This document shows, piece by piece, positions 36,251 to 47,331 of a DNA stretch of 64,000 bases. This DNA is from Datisca glomerata. Lineage: Eukaryota; Streptophyta; Magnoliopsida; Cucurbitales; Datiscaceae. The notes below the pieces were generated by a model, which made no database searches, had not been told where the DNA came from, and saw only the letters and a list, made by a program, of their open reading frames with translations. Position 1 is the stretch's first letter, and each line of letters starts with the position of its first letter. Made by a program: the position numbers and the translations under genes. The stretch covers positions 1 to 64,000 of the forward strand of contig QANY01005060.1 in the NCBI GenBank assembly GCA_003255025.1. The letters run 5' to 3'.

Positions 36251-37331
36251 TCACGAATTCGGTCTCGATGTCTCTGCTACATCACAAACAGCTTCAACTG
36301 ATAAACGCTTCAATACATTCGGACACGGATCTTCCCCAAAGTTATTAATTGATACGTCGACCAAGCAACTTTTCCTCCCCAAGCAATTCTGTGAAATGTT
36401 TTCACAATTTAGAATATGTTCTTGCAAGTTTGCAAATCTTTAAACACAAACTGTAACAAAAGGCTGCTAATAGTTGAAGAAGTACCTTCTCCAAAATGGA
36501 ATGAGAGTTTGGTGAATGACAAGCCCCCTTCTGGAAGTTTCCGCACGTTCCGGAAGGAGTCCCGAAACTCGCAAATTTTATTGTAGATATGGACTGTCCG
36601 GGAGCACATTGCAGGTTAACCTTGGCTTGGTGAAGTTGAAGTATGTCTGATTCTCCATTGATTCCAATATTGTAACCTTCAATATTAGGATGGTTTTCAT
36701 ATGCTTCGGCACAAACACCTGTTACTGATCTTCTCACTAGAGATATCTTTGATGCATCTCCACCTAGTTCTTCAAAAACTACTAACAAATTCCTGGTTGG
36801 CTTTAACCAGGACCTCGGAACGTGATACCTGAAAACAAAAACGTAGATTTAAGAAAGCTACATGGGTATATCAACTTATGATTGATCATTTGTAAGAGTG
36901 ATACCATCCTTGGGTCGGTTGACCGCAGCCGAATTGGCATTTTGAAGGTCGATACGTCCCAGCATAACCACATCCGTTGCAGTTGCCTTTTGCATAAGTC
37001 ATCCAATATCTTCCTATGCTCTGTCCGTTGATCCATGCTTGGCCTTTCCCCATACTCCTCAAGTCCAAAGCTAGTGGGTCGTTTCCTTTGGGTGCATTGA
37101 AATAGGTCTGCCCGTTTCAAGTCGAAATATTTAGCATCTTTTTTTTTAATCGAGTGAAGAAAATTCACAGGCACAAGATCGGGAAGAAAGAGAAGGGGAA
37201 CCAAATATAAGAATGACGTGCACACTATCTCAAAAGGCCTAGGTGTTTTTTGAGATTTGGAACCTGCTTATATTTGCAGTTAGCTTTTCAAACCTCAAGC
37301 TTCTGTTATTACACTCAAACCTAATCCCTTT

Positions 37332-37393
<62 letters not shown>

Positions 37394-40300
37394 GATGCAA
37401 TTATTCTATCTTGCAGGGTACCTTATACCATGTCAACGGTCGCTGGCCTTGTGCTGCTAGTGACCCTTTGAGCCAATCAACTGATGAAGCTTCATTAGGA
37501 GAGACTAAATTCATTGCCTCTCCTGTTAGACCTACCTGTTAATGGAAGATACAATGAGACTCTGAAGTTTGGGTGGGATGCATTAAAAAATTATCAGAGA
37601 TTCATCAAATGTACATAATACATGTAAGCTGCTAACCTGGTAGGACCATTTCTGCCAGGTCAAGTCCTTCTTCCCCTGATTAAGACCATGTAGTAGAATT
37701 GGTCCCCCAATTCCTGTTTTCCATGTTTCATAGTGTAATCCAACGTTCTTCAACAAAACAATGCTCTAGTGGTCAGTACTTTGATAAATTATAGATTGCT
37801 ATCTATCTATTTTGATTATACATTGCGGCCGTACTGTACTCTAGTAGATATATTGACATGGAACTCAGGATCTGGGGCCCCTCCCATTTAAAAATCCAAC
37901 GGAAGGGGTTGTGTTGCTCTGATTTAGATAGTTGGCTCTGATCTCAATGTCCCAGATCAGCTCAACATGAATAACGAAGAAAAAGTTGGATCTGACTTTT
38001 TTTTCTTTTTGTTAAGCCGATCTGGATCATTGAAATTGAGCTCAACAGCCTAACAAAAGAGGACCCTGATCCTGGAACTCACCGGTAATCCAACTGCTAC
38101 GCTGAGCAAAGCAAGTTTGTTTGTTCCAGCTCGAAGATTGACTGGCCCCGTAAAAGTGAATTCCCTGTGCTCCCTGGTTCCAAAGGCTGACCCTGTAGTT
38201 ATGATACAAAAACAACAATAATGAATCTTGTTTTAATTATACAAGAGAGATTAGTTTCCAAAATGTACTTCCCTCAATTATCAAGAGATATTCCAAACGA
38301 ATACCTGAAAGTTGCCCATTAACAAAGACAAGAACAGCATGGCCTGTAGATTGCACAGACAAAACGGGTCTTTGTCCTCCTCGAAGAAATCTTTCCGATG
38401 AACTAATTTCAATACTGGAACGAGAGAAGTTAAAAGTTAAAATTTCCATATTTTTTAAAACAAGTCCTGGAATTACTGTTTCTTTTGCCAGGATAACCAT
38501 AAACTCAAATATTTGTAAATTTTATCTTGAATTTCTGCTAGATTGAAGGTGGTGATTTAATATCTATCGTGCCTTAATAAAGTCAATCTCACCTGGTCAT
38601 GTACCACAGGTAATCACTTGTATCTCTAGTTACATTCAATTGCTCCAAGAGTCCAACAATGGTCATTCTTGAACCTTCCTCTAGAGAAGATATATCCTCA
38701 TCGTAAGTTTCCCACGATAACATGGAACTGGTTGGCAATATTTGAACTTGGGAGGTTTGGACTCCAACCTAGTTGAAAACAGAACAATCAGATTATAGTG
38801 TTTATGATTAGAAACACTTTTTTATATTAAAGAAACATTATTTTAGTTGAACATTATTTCTTCTCTATCTTTGTATGAAGGAGTGTATGTTTATTTGTAT
38901 TTTGAAGCATTTTAGGAATGAAGATGTGCTTCTTATAGAAGTGTTTTTAAGTATCAAAATGCACTTCAAACAACAACATTTATCAAATAAACATGGTTAA
39001 AAATGGAGTTTTAATGCATTTAAGTGTTTTCAACAAAACAGTCACAAACTCACACTTAACTCACCTTGGCAGTGTTAAATACTACGTTCTTGCAGTCAGG
39101 AAGAATACTAATGGACCAAGGAGGCAAATTATAGCGCATGTTGTTGAACAAAACTGTAGCCGAAGACTTCATATTGTAGTTTGATAGGAAAGCTGCACAG
39201 TTTTTCTGTCTTGAATAGAATACATGAGCCTGGAGGATAAAACTGGTTGGTTTCAGAAAGATATTATTTTTGTTTAGGAAAGTATTGTCAATGACAAAAA
39301 GGCTTACCTGCTGATAGGCTCCTAATGAGGTGATAACAGGATCTGAGGCAACTAAGGCGTGCTCACATAGCTTAATAGCCTTATGAAGCTGCTTCAAGTG
39401 ACCATATTTCGGTTCTCTGATCAGACCTAAATAGAATTCAGCGTTTAGGCTCAAATATTGTTTAGATAACTCCAAACAACAAACAATTTTCTTAGTCTGT
39501 GCAATTATTTAAAAGTATATGTATCTGAAAAAAAAAACAAAGGAGTTTACCATGATGAGCTTAGCTTTCTCACCATATTCATCAATAGGAGCATCATAGT
39601 CATAACTTGTAGTAATGAATGGGCCTCCAGCTGTCCGTCCGAAGTTGGTTCCTCCATGGTACTTTAATCAACCACGAAACGTTAACTAATTCAGTAACAT
39701 TCTGCACAAAATGATTCCAGGAAGATGGTGAAATCAATCAAGCAAGGTAACCAACCATATAGTAGTTAATATACGAGCCACCCTTTTGTATGAAGCGAGC
39801 AACTGCAAATGCTAAATCTTGGACTGGTCGCTGGTGAATTGTGCCACCAAATTCCGTGAACCTTTCATTATGAGGAAAAGTTTGATAAAGGCTCAGAGGA
39901 GAACAATTCAATTGATAGTTGACAACAATATCATCTGTAAAAGTGATATTTACCAGCCACTCCAGGCTTCTGTCCACAGCTTAGGCTTGTAAGGTTTATT
40001 GGGCAAGAATCCATCGTTATAGAAACCATTAAATGCATTTATCTGTTGAAAGTTTGGTAGATTATAGGATAACCACAAGAAGAACTAAATTTTTGGGCAA
40101 GTAAAGGCGCATATGATGGCTCACCACAGGGTCTGGGGCATCATCTTCCTTGCACATCACCCATGGCACACCTGTATCCAATCCAACAGCCATTTTTGCA
40201 GCCCAATTTACATATGAATGACCAACAGCTCCAAGTGCGTTACTTTCTGGTCCATACTCGTTCTCAATCTGCACATAGAATTTTCAAACAAATAAAAGAC

Positions 40301-41503
40301 ATTGTTATTTAAGTCTACACAAGGGGAAAAGACATGAATTATGGTATCCAGTTTCTCTTCTTTCATTAGGAAAACCAGAATTTCGACATTAACGCCACTG
40401 ATTCCCAGCAAAAGAATTGGTAAACCTAAAAAAAATACAATATGACGTTATGTCCCAAAATGTTTACCTGGGAAAGGATAATTGGACCACCTTGTGATGC
40501 AAATAGCTGTTCAGCCTTCATCATCTGGACAATTTTCTGAGTAAATCCTTGCATTGCCACCTAGACAACCAGAAAATGAGAAATATGACAGCTACTAAAT
40601 CCATATAAGCTGCTATTATGAACTTCGGAACTGTATTCCTGTAAAGAATTTTGGAAAGCAAGGGAAGGAGAAGGAAGAAGAACCTTAAAAGGCCCGTTGT
40701 CGGTTCTGAAGCTGATACCAGGAACATACTTTAACCAAACAGGAAATCCACTGCACAATAATGGAATTGAGATCTAAAATTAATACCCAACTCGTCAATC
40801 ATTTATATGCTGCAGTCCTTGAGAAAAACTGCATCCCAAAAAAAAAATTAGAACTGTCATCATTACCCAAAGTTCCACTCTGCACAAACATAAGGTCCAA
40901 TACGGAGATGAGCAAAGAGACCCACTTTCTGCACTGCCTTTATGAATCGTACTAGGTCATACCTACCTTCAAAATCATACTAAAAACACCCCAAAAGAAA
41001 GAGAAACTAATTTAAGCTTAAAATCGAAAAAAACAAATTGAAGTCCATAAATAAGTGAAGCAGACAAAAACAACTGTTGAAGAAGTGAATAAGAGAGAAT
41101 TTTGAAATCCATGACCGTACATTGCCAGGTGACGGTTCATGAACATTCCAAAAGACATAGGTGTCTATCACATCTAATCCTCCATCTTTCGCCTTCAGTA
41201 TAAGATCTTCCCACATCTACGCCAAAAACCAATTTCACATAAAAACGACAAAAATGCCACAAAATAACCAGAACAGATGGAAATTAACAGAGAAATGCAG
41301 TGAAAAAGACTTAGAAAAAAGGGGAATCATACATCTGGGGTGCTTCTGGGATAGTGAATGGAGCCGGAGATGAGGATTCTCCGTTGGCCATTGATGAGAA
41401 TGGCCCTCTTATCATAGCTCACACTACATTGAATCAGTCCCGAGCTCAGAAACAAGACCATGAAGCAAACGCTTATCAGCTTGGAAACCGAGTGAGTTTC
41501 CAT
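36251..41503 (-). CDS. BGAL: Beta-galactosidase, GH35 with C-terminal SUEL lectin domain (19 exons, 851 aa)
   Basis: It removes terminal beta-galactose from cell-wall polysaccharides and glycoproteins in the apoplast. Exons on the minus strand: 41333-41503, 41121-41216, 40867-40979, 40684-40750, 40468-40560, 40125-40268, 39954-40042, 39756-39861, 39574-39661, 39308-39426, 39065-39229, 38593-38768, 38305-38414, 38083-38192, 37637-37747, 37422-37535, 36905-37107, 36486-36828, 36251-36388. All junctions are GT-AG and in frame. Residues 1 to about 26 are a hydrophobic signal peptide. The GH35 signature [13 protein letters not shown] is at 173-185 (acid/base Glu184), and the nucleophile is Glu253 in WTEAW. 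A Cys-rich galactose-binding lectin (SUEL) domain spans about 758-845. The length fits lectin-tailed plant BGALs (about 840-860). The intron between exons 16 and 17 holds a (TC)28 run. A TATA-like ATATAATT lies about 180 bp upstream (41,683-41,690). No disabling change seen. Confidence 0.95.
37211..37281. repeat. Dispersed motif in the beta-galactosidase intron, shared with the lectin gene intron
   Basis: 'AGAATGACGTGCACACTATC', then 'CAAAAGGCCTA', then 'CTGCTTATATTTGCAG' occur in the same order as in the foldback at 60,370-60,441. The copy lies wholly inside the intron between exons 16 and 17. Confidence 0.65.
37335..37390. repeat. (TC)28 microsatellite in a beta-galactosidase intron
   Basis: 56 bp of pure TC on the plus strand, so GA repeats in the transcript, 32 bp downstream of the exon-16 donor. 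A pure run this long is likely to vary in length between individuals. Confidence 0.97.
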
Positions 41504-44500
41504 AGTCCCTCTCTTTCTCTCTCTTCGATAATGTGGGTGAAGCTTTCGAAAATGGTGCTTAAAATGGCAGAAGTGGAAAGGTAATTAACAGAGTGGGAGA
41601 GAAGCTCTGAGCTTCTGATCTACCCAGCTCTCCTGTGTAACAGCAGAAGCAGCCAGTGTGCTTGGAACGGTTACTCTCACCCAAATTATATGAACGATAA
41701 CGTGCCAATAATAGACTTCCTGTTTAACATTCATCCACCTTTTAATATAGAGTTTATATTTTTCTTAAATAGCATTATTAATATAGAGAATATATATATA
41801 TAACAAGTACGTATTTTTCTTAAATAATCATTTTTTAATATAAATTTATATTTTTTATATTCATTTATCATATTTAAGATAAATTGATATATAATGTCAA
41901 TTCCTAACAACGTTAAGAATCACATTCTTAAATATAATTTTCAAACTATATATGAAAATGAGATAGTGATAGGCTATCAACCCATAGTTTCTTGATAATT
42001 TTTTCTAACTAACAATCAGTTAAATCACCTATATATATCCTTGTTACTTTAGATAAACCTAACTCACTTATTTTTAAAAATAAGAAGATGATTGTTTATT
42101 TTATGTCATTATCTATAATTGTGCAGTTCAGTTCATTTATGTTAAATAAAAAATAATATTGATGAGTAAAAATAAATAAAAAATTATATAACATATGAGT
42201 CATTCGGGTCATATCACACGGCTCAAACTGCTTGATGTTGGATGTCAAACATCAAATAATCTCGATTCCGGTACAATTATATGACCCTTTTATTACCAAA
42301 CAAAAAAAATTATGTCAATTTTAATCTAAACAAATCAAGTTAAGGACAGTAATGTGTGTTAAGAAGCAACAAAAAGAAATAGATGTAAACGTCGGAGAAT
42401 AGATAGGCTCTTGAGTATATCAACTCATACAAATATTATTTTTAAGGGAGTAAACTTGTAATTAAAAAATCACAGTAGTTGAAGAGTGGTTAGATTTATG
42501 ATGTTCAACCACATAATTTGGAGGAGATCAGTCCAAAGGCAAAAGAGAAAAAAATGATTAGATCATTAACTGAAAATTAATCTAGTTTAAGTAAACCTCG
42601 ACGTTTGGAGTGGGAGTGAGAGTGGACGATCTGCTTTGTTGCATGTGAAATTGTTAGTCGTTTAGCCTACCATATTACGATTATATTATTGGTGGAAGTG
42701 AATAAAATATTGTCTTTGTATAAAGTATGGGTGTCTATGTTGTGACCCCATGTTTTGTCTCATTTGTCCTATGAGTTGGATACCATGTGAAATTGTCCTT
42801 CAATCTTGTTGACGTCTCTCTCTCAATTGTTTTAAATACATAAATTTAGATGATATATATGAGTTTGGCGCAATATTTAAATTCTCACACTATAATAATA
42901 TCATAGATTTGCATCTAAGTATTAAGTTCATCTCAAGATGACGATGAGTTCTCTTCCTCTACAGAGATAAGGCGACCGAAGTTTTAAGAGTTCAAGAGAA
43001 GATCAGACACAACCTGAAGATGTACGATGACAAAAGAGTGTATGAACTAACAAACTTAATTGACGGCATAAAAAAAGGAGACAGAGGAGAATGAGGGAGG
43101 AAAGAAGTGGGAAACGCTAGTGCACTCTTGTTCTAGTAAACCTTTCGAGCCAAGTTCTTTCTTTTATTATTATAACTAAGATGGATTGTTCTTGCTTTCT
43201 GAATGTCCAATGTCTAAGTTTCTTGCTTATTTTCAAATCATTTTAGAATTCTATTTTTTATGAAAAAATATAAGTTTAAAAAAGAAAAAAGAAACACAGA
43301 GAATTAGTGAGATATAAAAAAATGTCACTTGAACTTGATTTATTTTGGGAAAGTAACCCACGTAAAGTCTTAAATAATTGTAGGCTTAGATCTTTCACAT
43401 CTATTCAAAAGAAATCATAAAAATGGCAATATCTAAAAGACCCACAGCCCTAAAACAGCGGAGCTTTGCTAGAATATATGTGATTCTGTGACATTATCCC
43501 ACTACTCGCTGAGCACTTAGCGGATCCTTAATTATGTTTTATGTAGTAATTGTTTACGAATTTAGCATTTCTTCTTCTTTTCCTCTGTATGTTTTTTATT
43601 AAAAATAATTTATATGTAAAAATAGACTACTCCACAAATTAATCAGGAAGCATGTCCTAGGTCACCTATAAGGATGGAGTCACGAAACTTCATTTAGGGG
43701 GTAAAACGTTAAAATAAATTTATTTGACCTGACCAAAACTTATACGTATACCTTTTCTTTTCAAAATTTGGGTACTAGTATATATATGTTACTGGTCAAT
43801 GGCAATTATTTTGCATGTATCGAAGCAACCAGCATAAATAATATGTAAATTATAAAAAAAAAATGTTTGATAATCTTCTGATTTGTTGATATCAAATACT
43901 AATATTCCAAGTTATTAAAAGTAGATGGTGTTTTTTTGTTAAAAGTTTTGTATTCCAAGAGTGAGTTGATAACTATTTTTAAGTTAAAATCTTGGTTTAC
44001 CATGTTCATAGGTTATGAAATTCGATTGCTTGATTGTATAACAAAGCTAGCCACATCTTCAGTTACTTCTTGTATTTTGTTTAATGCAATTCCTCCATGT
44101 ATTTTTGATTTGGTGCTTATTAACTATTGTTAGTTAGTTTCCTTGTTATAATTTTGTTGAATTTTATTTCTTTAAATAAAAAGGTGAAAATGATTTGAAG
44201 TGTTAATTTCAATATTAAATTATTTATCTATGCAATTCCTTAACATAATTAATCCTTTTAAACTATTATGTCTCTTGATTTTTCACAACCATATAATTTT
44301 AATGATTGAAATAGTAAATGTGGTATGGTAGAGAGAATACCAAGAGAATTATCAATTTGTAATTTCATATAATAGTGAAGTCAATTTGGGTCTAAAAATA
44401 TTTCTAAGTCTGTTTGACTCTACTTAAACTTATAGTTTAAACTTTTAAGTTGTAACATATTTAAATTTAACTTTAATATATAAGTTAAAACGTATTTGAC

Positions 44501-44697
44501 TTAGCTTATTATAATTAACTTTAATTTATAACTTATTTTTAAATTGATGTGTTGGCAAATAAGTGAATAATTAAATTATTTTAATTGAAATTACTTTAGT
44601 ATTTATCTTAAAGAGATACCTTACATTTAACACATTTCTTTAGTATCCATCTTTTTTCAAATCATTAATATAAACGAGAGTCATTCCGACATGTTCA
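41504..44697. other. 5' flank of beta-galactosidase and gene-free AT-rich spacer
   Basis: 41,504-41,700 should hold the 5' leader and promoter of the minus-strand gene: a CT-rich tract on the plus strand at 41,507-41,524 and a TATA-like motif. 41,740-44,697 has no domain-bearing open frame. A short stretch near 42,980-43,065 can be read as 'EKIRHNLKMYDDKRVYELTN' on the plus strand, but I cannot assign it. Confidence 0.4.
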
Positions 44698-45215
44698 TTT
44701 CCCCGGCCCGAATCGACCTGTGACTCGTCTCCAACCTGCGTCCCACTTAACCTGTCCCCCTACCTAACCTGACCCCGACTCCCCAACCTGAAGGTCGGGG
44801 TCAGAGTGGATGTCGTGGCCAAGGTCGGGGTCAAGGTCGGAGTCGATGTCGTAGTCGGGGTCGGGGTTGGGTTGAGGTCGATGTCTAGGTCTGGTCAGGG
44901 TCGGGTCGAGTTTGGTGTCAGGGATCGAGGTCTAGGTATGTGGTCAATGAGTCATGTCACCAACCTGTGTCCTGCCTGAACCCGGCCGGACTTGACTCCC
45001 CGACCCGTAACCTTAACCCGAAATATTGACCTCATGTCCCTACCCGTGTCCCGCCCAAACCCGGCTCCCCAACTTGAAACCAACCCGTTCCCTCGACCCA
45101 TGTCTTCAACCTGATCTCCCCGACCTTTGTTCCCGACCCAACTCCCCGGCCATGACATGCACCGACCTCGAACCCCCGACATGACCCGTAACCTTGACTT
45201 GAACTCTTGACCTTG
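44698..45215. repeat. GC-rich island of degenerate GGTCGGGGTC repeats that switches strand twice
   Basis: Three blocks are visible. 44,698-44,795 is C-rich (CCCGACC/CCAACCTG-type words), 44,796-44,945 is G-rich (GGTCGGGGTC words) and 44,950-45,200 is C-rich again. The outer and middle blocks are therefore complementary and could fold back. The island is sharply different from the AT-rich flanks. Open frames on the minus strand (44,952-45,292) are products of the repeat. Not telomeric (no TTTAGGG). Confidence 0.8.
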
Positions 45216-46700
45216 AAAAAAGTATCGCCGAAAGAATTTGATTGCATCGGTATCATCACTCCAATTTCAAAGCAGCATGATTTCTTTTTCATTTCATAGA
45301 TCTATCTTGAAGCTGAGATTTTTGTTTATGTAGTTTTTAAAAAAAATTAGAGTAAATTTGGATATGTGAAAAAATTAAAATAATTTTAAGTTAAAAAATT
45401 ATATTAATTTAACTTAAAACTCATTAATTTTTAATTCAAAATTCTTAATTTATTTCAATAAATTGTGTCAAATATTTTCTTAAAATAAAAGTAAATAATT
45501 TACCTATTTAAATTATAACTTATAAACGGCGGTATATGTTTGTTTTAAAAAAATTGGGGCGGGCAGGGGTGCATGGTCCCCACCAGTCTTAATGAAGGTC
45601 GGCCACACCCACATCATATCTTAAGAGTGTAATACCGTATAAATGTCAGGGCAAATCTTATGTGAATGATGTATTTAAATCTTTCCATTGAATTAATTAT
45701 TTTTTTACTCTATTTGTATTTCGATGAGCGTTTAATTTGATTAAATTAACTGTTTAAATTTGAATTCTTGAAAAGCTCAATAGATATAAAAGAAGAAATA
45801 TGAAACACGGGGTGTTTTAATTAATTAAAGGTCAAAAGTGTATAAATTTTACCTTTTTTACTCTATAATTAAGTGAAGGACACCATGAATCCAAGTGTAA
45901 TTTATTGTAGATATGGCTTGATTAATGTTAGAGCCAGTCCACTGCAACACCGTTCTTGCGCCGTTTGTTTCTCTCCATTTACTAAAGTGACGGAGGCACG
46001 TCCCAGCTCCCACTAGATCTCCGTTCCGTTTACGTCGGTGCAGGGCCGTTTCAGTTTTCCAATGCGGAGGAAATTTGTTCTTTTTAGAAAGGAAAATATT
46101 GTTTAGCTCATGTTATGATGCATTTGTAAGGAAAAATTTTCTCACGCTACAAAGTTAAAAGAATAATAAGAGAGAGAATTCTCAAAAATAAATATATAAT
46201 TACTTGAACTTATATTGAATGAATTAATTACAATTGGTTTCTATTTATAGGTTCTTGATTAGTTATAAGATTTAGCTAAATCCCTTTAAACTTGAAGAAT
46301 CAACAAAATATACTTCTAGATTAAGCTTATCACACCAGACTAAGTTTATCTAATTTAGCAACTGATCGAGCTTAGTTTATCTTTATCAACAATTACTCAA
46401 ATCTGAAGCATCGGACAGGACATGATGGGATCAACGGTTCAGGTGGGTTTTTCCCGCTTGCCCACAGTGGCGATCCATTCTTTTCGCTTCTAATTGCTCA
46501 TACTTGCTTATGTGACTTTTCAGACTATTTTTACCTGTACATTTGCCCCTATTGCATTTAATAACACATAATGAAATTAATTTGCAATATTAAAATTTTC
46601 TGCCATCATTGCATATCATTACTCTCTGACTTTTTTTTGCGCATCATTTATGGTCGTCTCTCCTGTATTTTTAGTCGTTTCACCTTCCTGTTCAGCTAAT
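45216..46700. other. AT-rich spacer, no gene seen
   Basis: 45,920-46,060 is GC-richer with 'CCGTTCCGTTTACGTCGG', possibly a decayed promoter or LTR piece. Otherwise nothing recognisable. Confidence 0.3.
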
Positions 46701-47060
46701 GCTTTACACGCGTCATTTCAAAGCAACTTTCCATCTTCCCATTAGCCTGCCACAACTTTCCAACTTTCCATCTCCCATTTAGAGAATACCTTGCATGCGT
46801 TATTCCGGAGTAACCTTTCGTCATCCCATTCAGAGAATGCTTTACACGCGTCATTTAAGAGCAACTTTTCATTTTCTCATTTAGAAAACACTTTACACGC
46901 GTCGTTTCAGAGTAACTTTTCATCTTCTCATTTAGATAACGCTTTACACGCATCATTTCAAAGCAACCTTTCATCTTCCCGTTTCAGGGAATATTTTACA
47001 CGTGCCATTTCAGAGCAACTTTCCATCTTCCCGTACAGAGAACGCTTTTGCAAGTGCGTC
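46701..47060. repeat. Minisatellite with 51-bp period
   Basis: Units begin with 'GCTTTACACGCGTCATTTC'-like sequence at 46,701, 46,789, 46,839, 46,890, 46,941, 46,992 and 47,043. After the first step the spacing is 50-51 bp. As 51 is a multiple of three, one frame stays open and encodes a 17-residue repeat ('ALHASFQSNFSSSHLEN'). It lies about 160 bp before a TATA box and a gag-like pseudogene, so it is more likely part of an element's upstream or LTR region than a protein gene. Confidence 0.85.
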
Positions 47061-47219
47061 AAGTGCCATCTCTTTACTTATCAACAGTCGTATCTTTTCA
47101 TTTCTTGTCTCGTCGTTCACATCTCCCAAGCTGTCAGTTCGAACGGTCACATTTCCATTATCTTCAGCCCTCGATTGCCCCATTCTAACAAATTGTTTTA
47201 TACTTTCTTTTAAAATCTG

Positions 47220-47232
47220 CTATTTATATAAG
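47220..47232 (+). promoter_or_regulatory. TATA box of the gypsy-like gag remnant
   Basis: TATTTATATAAGG is followed by a pyrimidine-rich leader (47,235-47,330) and an ATG at 47,332. The spacing fits a transcription start about 30 bp downstream. Activity is not shown. Confidence 0.5.
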
Positions 47233-47331
47233 GCTTCCTTCCCCATTTCCTTCCTTCACTTTTCAGTTTTCTATCTCGTAAGTTCTTGCTATCTTCCTCC
47301 TTATTTTTTCCTTCTTTTCTTTTCTTTAATT

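Noticed and set aside
42980..43065. Possible coding fragment 'EKIRHNLKMYDDKRVYELTN'
   Set aside because: About 25 in-frame codons only, no recognised family and no splice partners.
44698..45215. Interstitial telomere repeat
   Set aside because: The words are GTCGGG-type; no TTTAGGG or CCCTAAA runs are present.
44952..45292. Two Gly/Arg-rich minus-strand frames
   Set aside because: They are translations of the GGTCGGGGTC repeat island; the repeat explains them fully.
46791..47213. 140-codon frame with a 17-residue repeat as a protein gene
   Set aside because: The repeat is a 51-bp minisatellite upstream of a TATA box, and nothing outside the repeat looks coding. Kept as a repeat.
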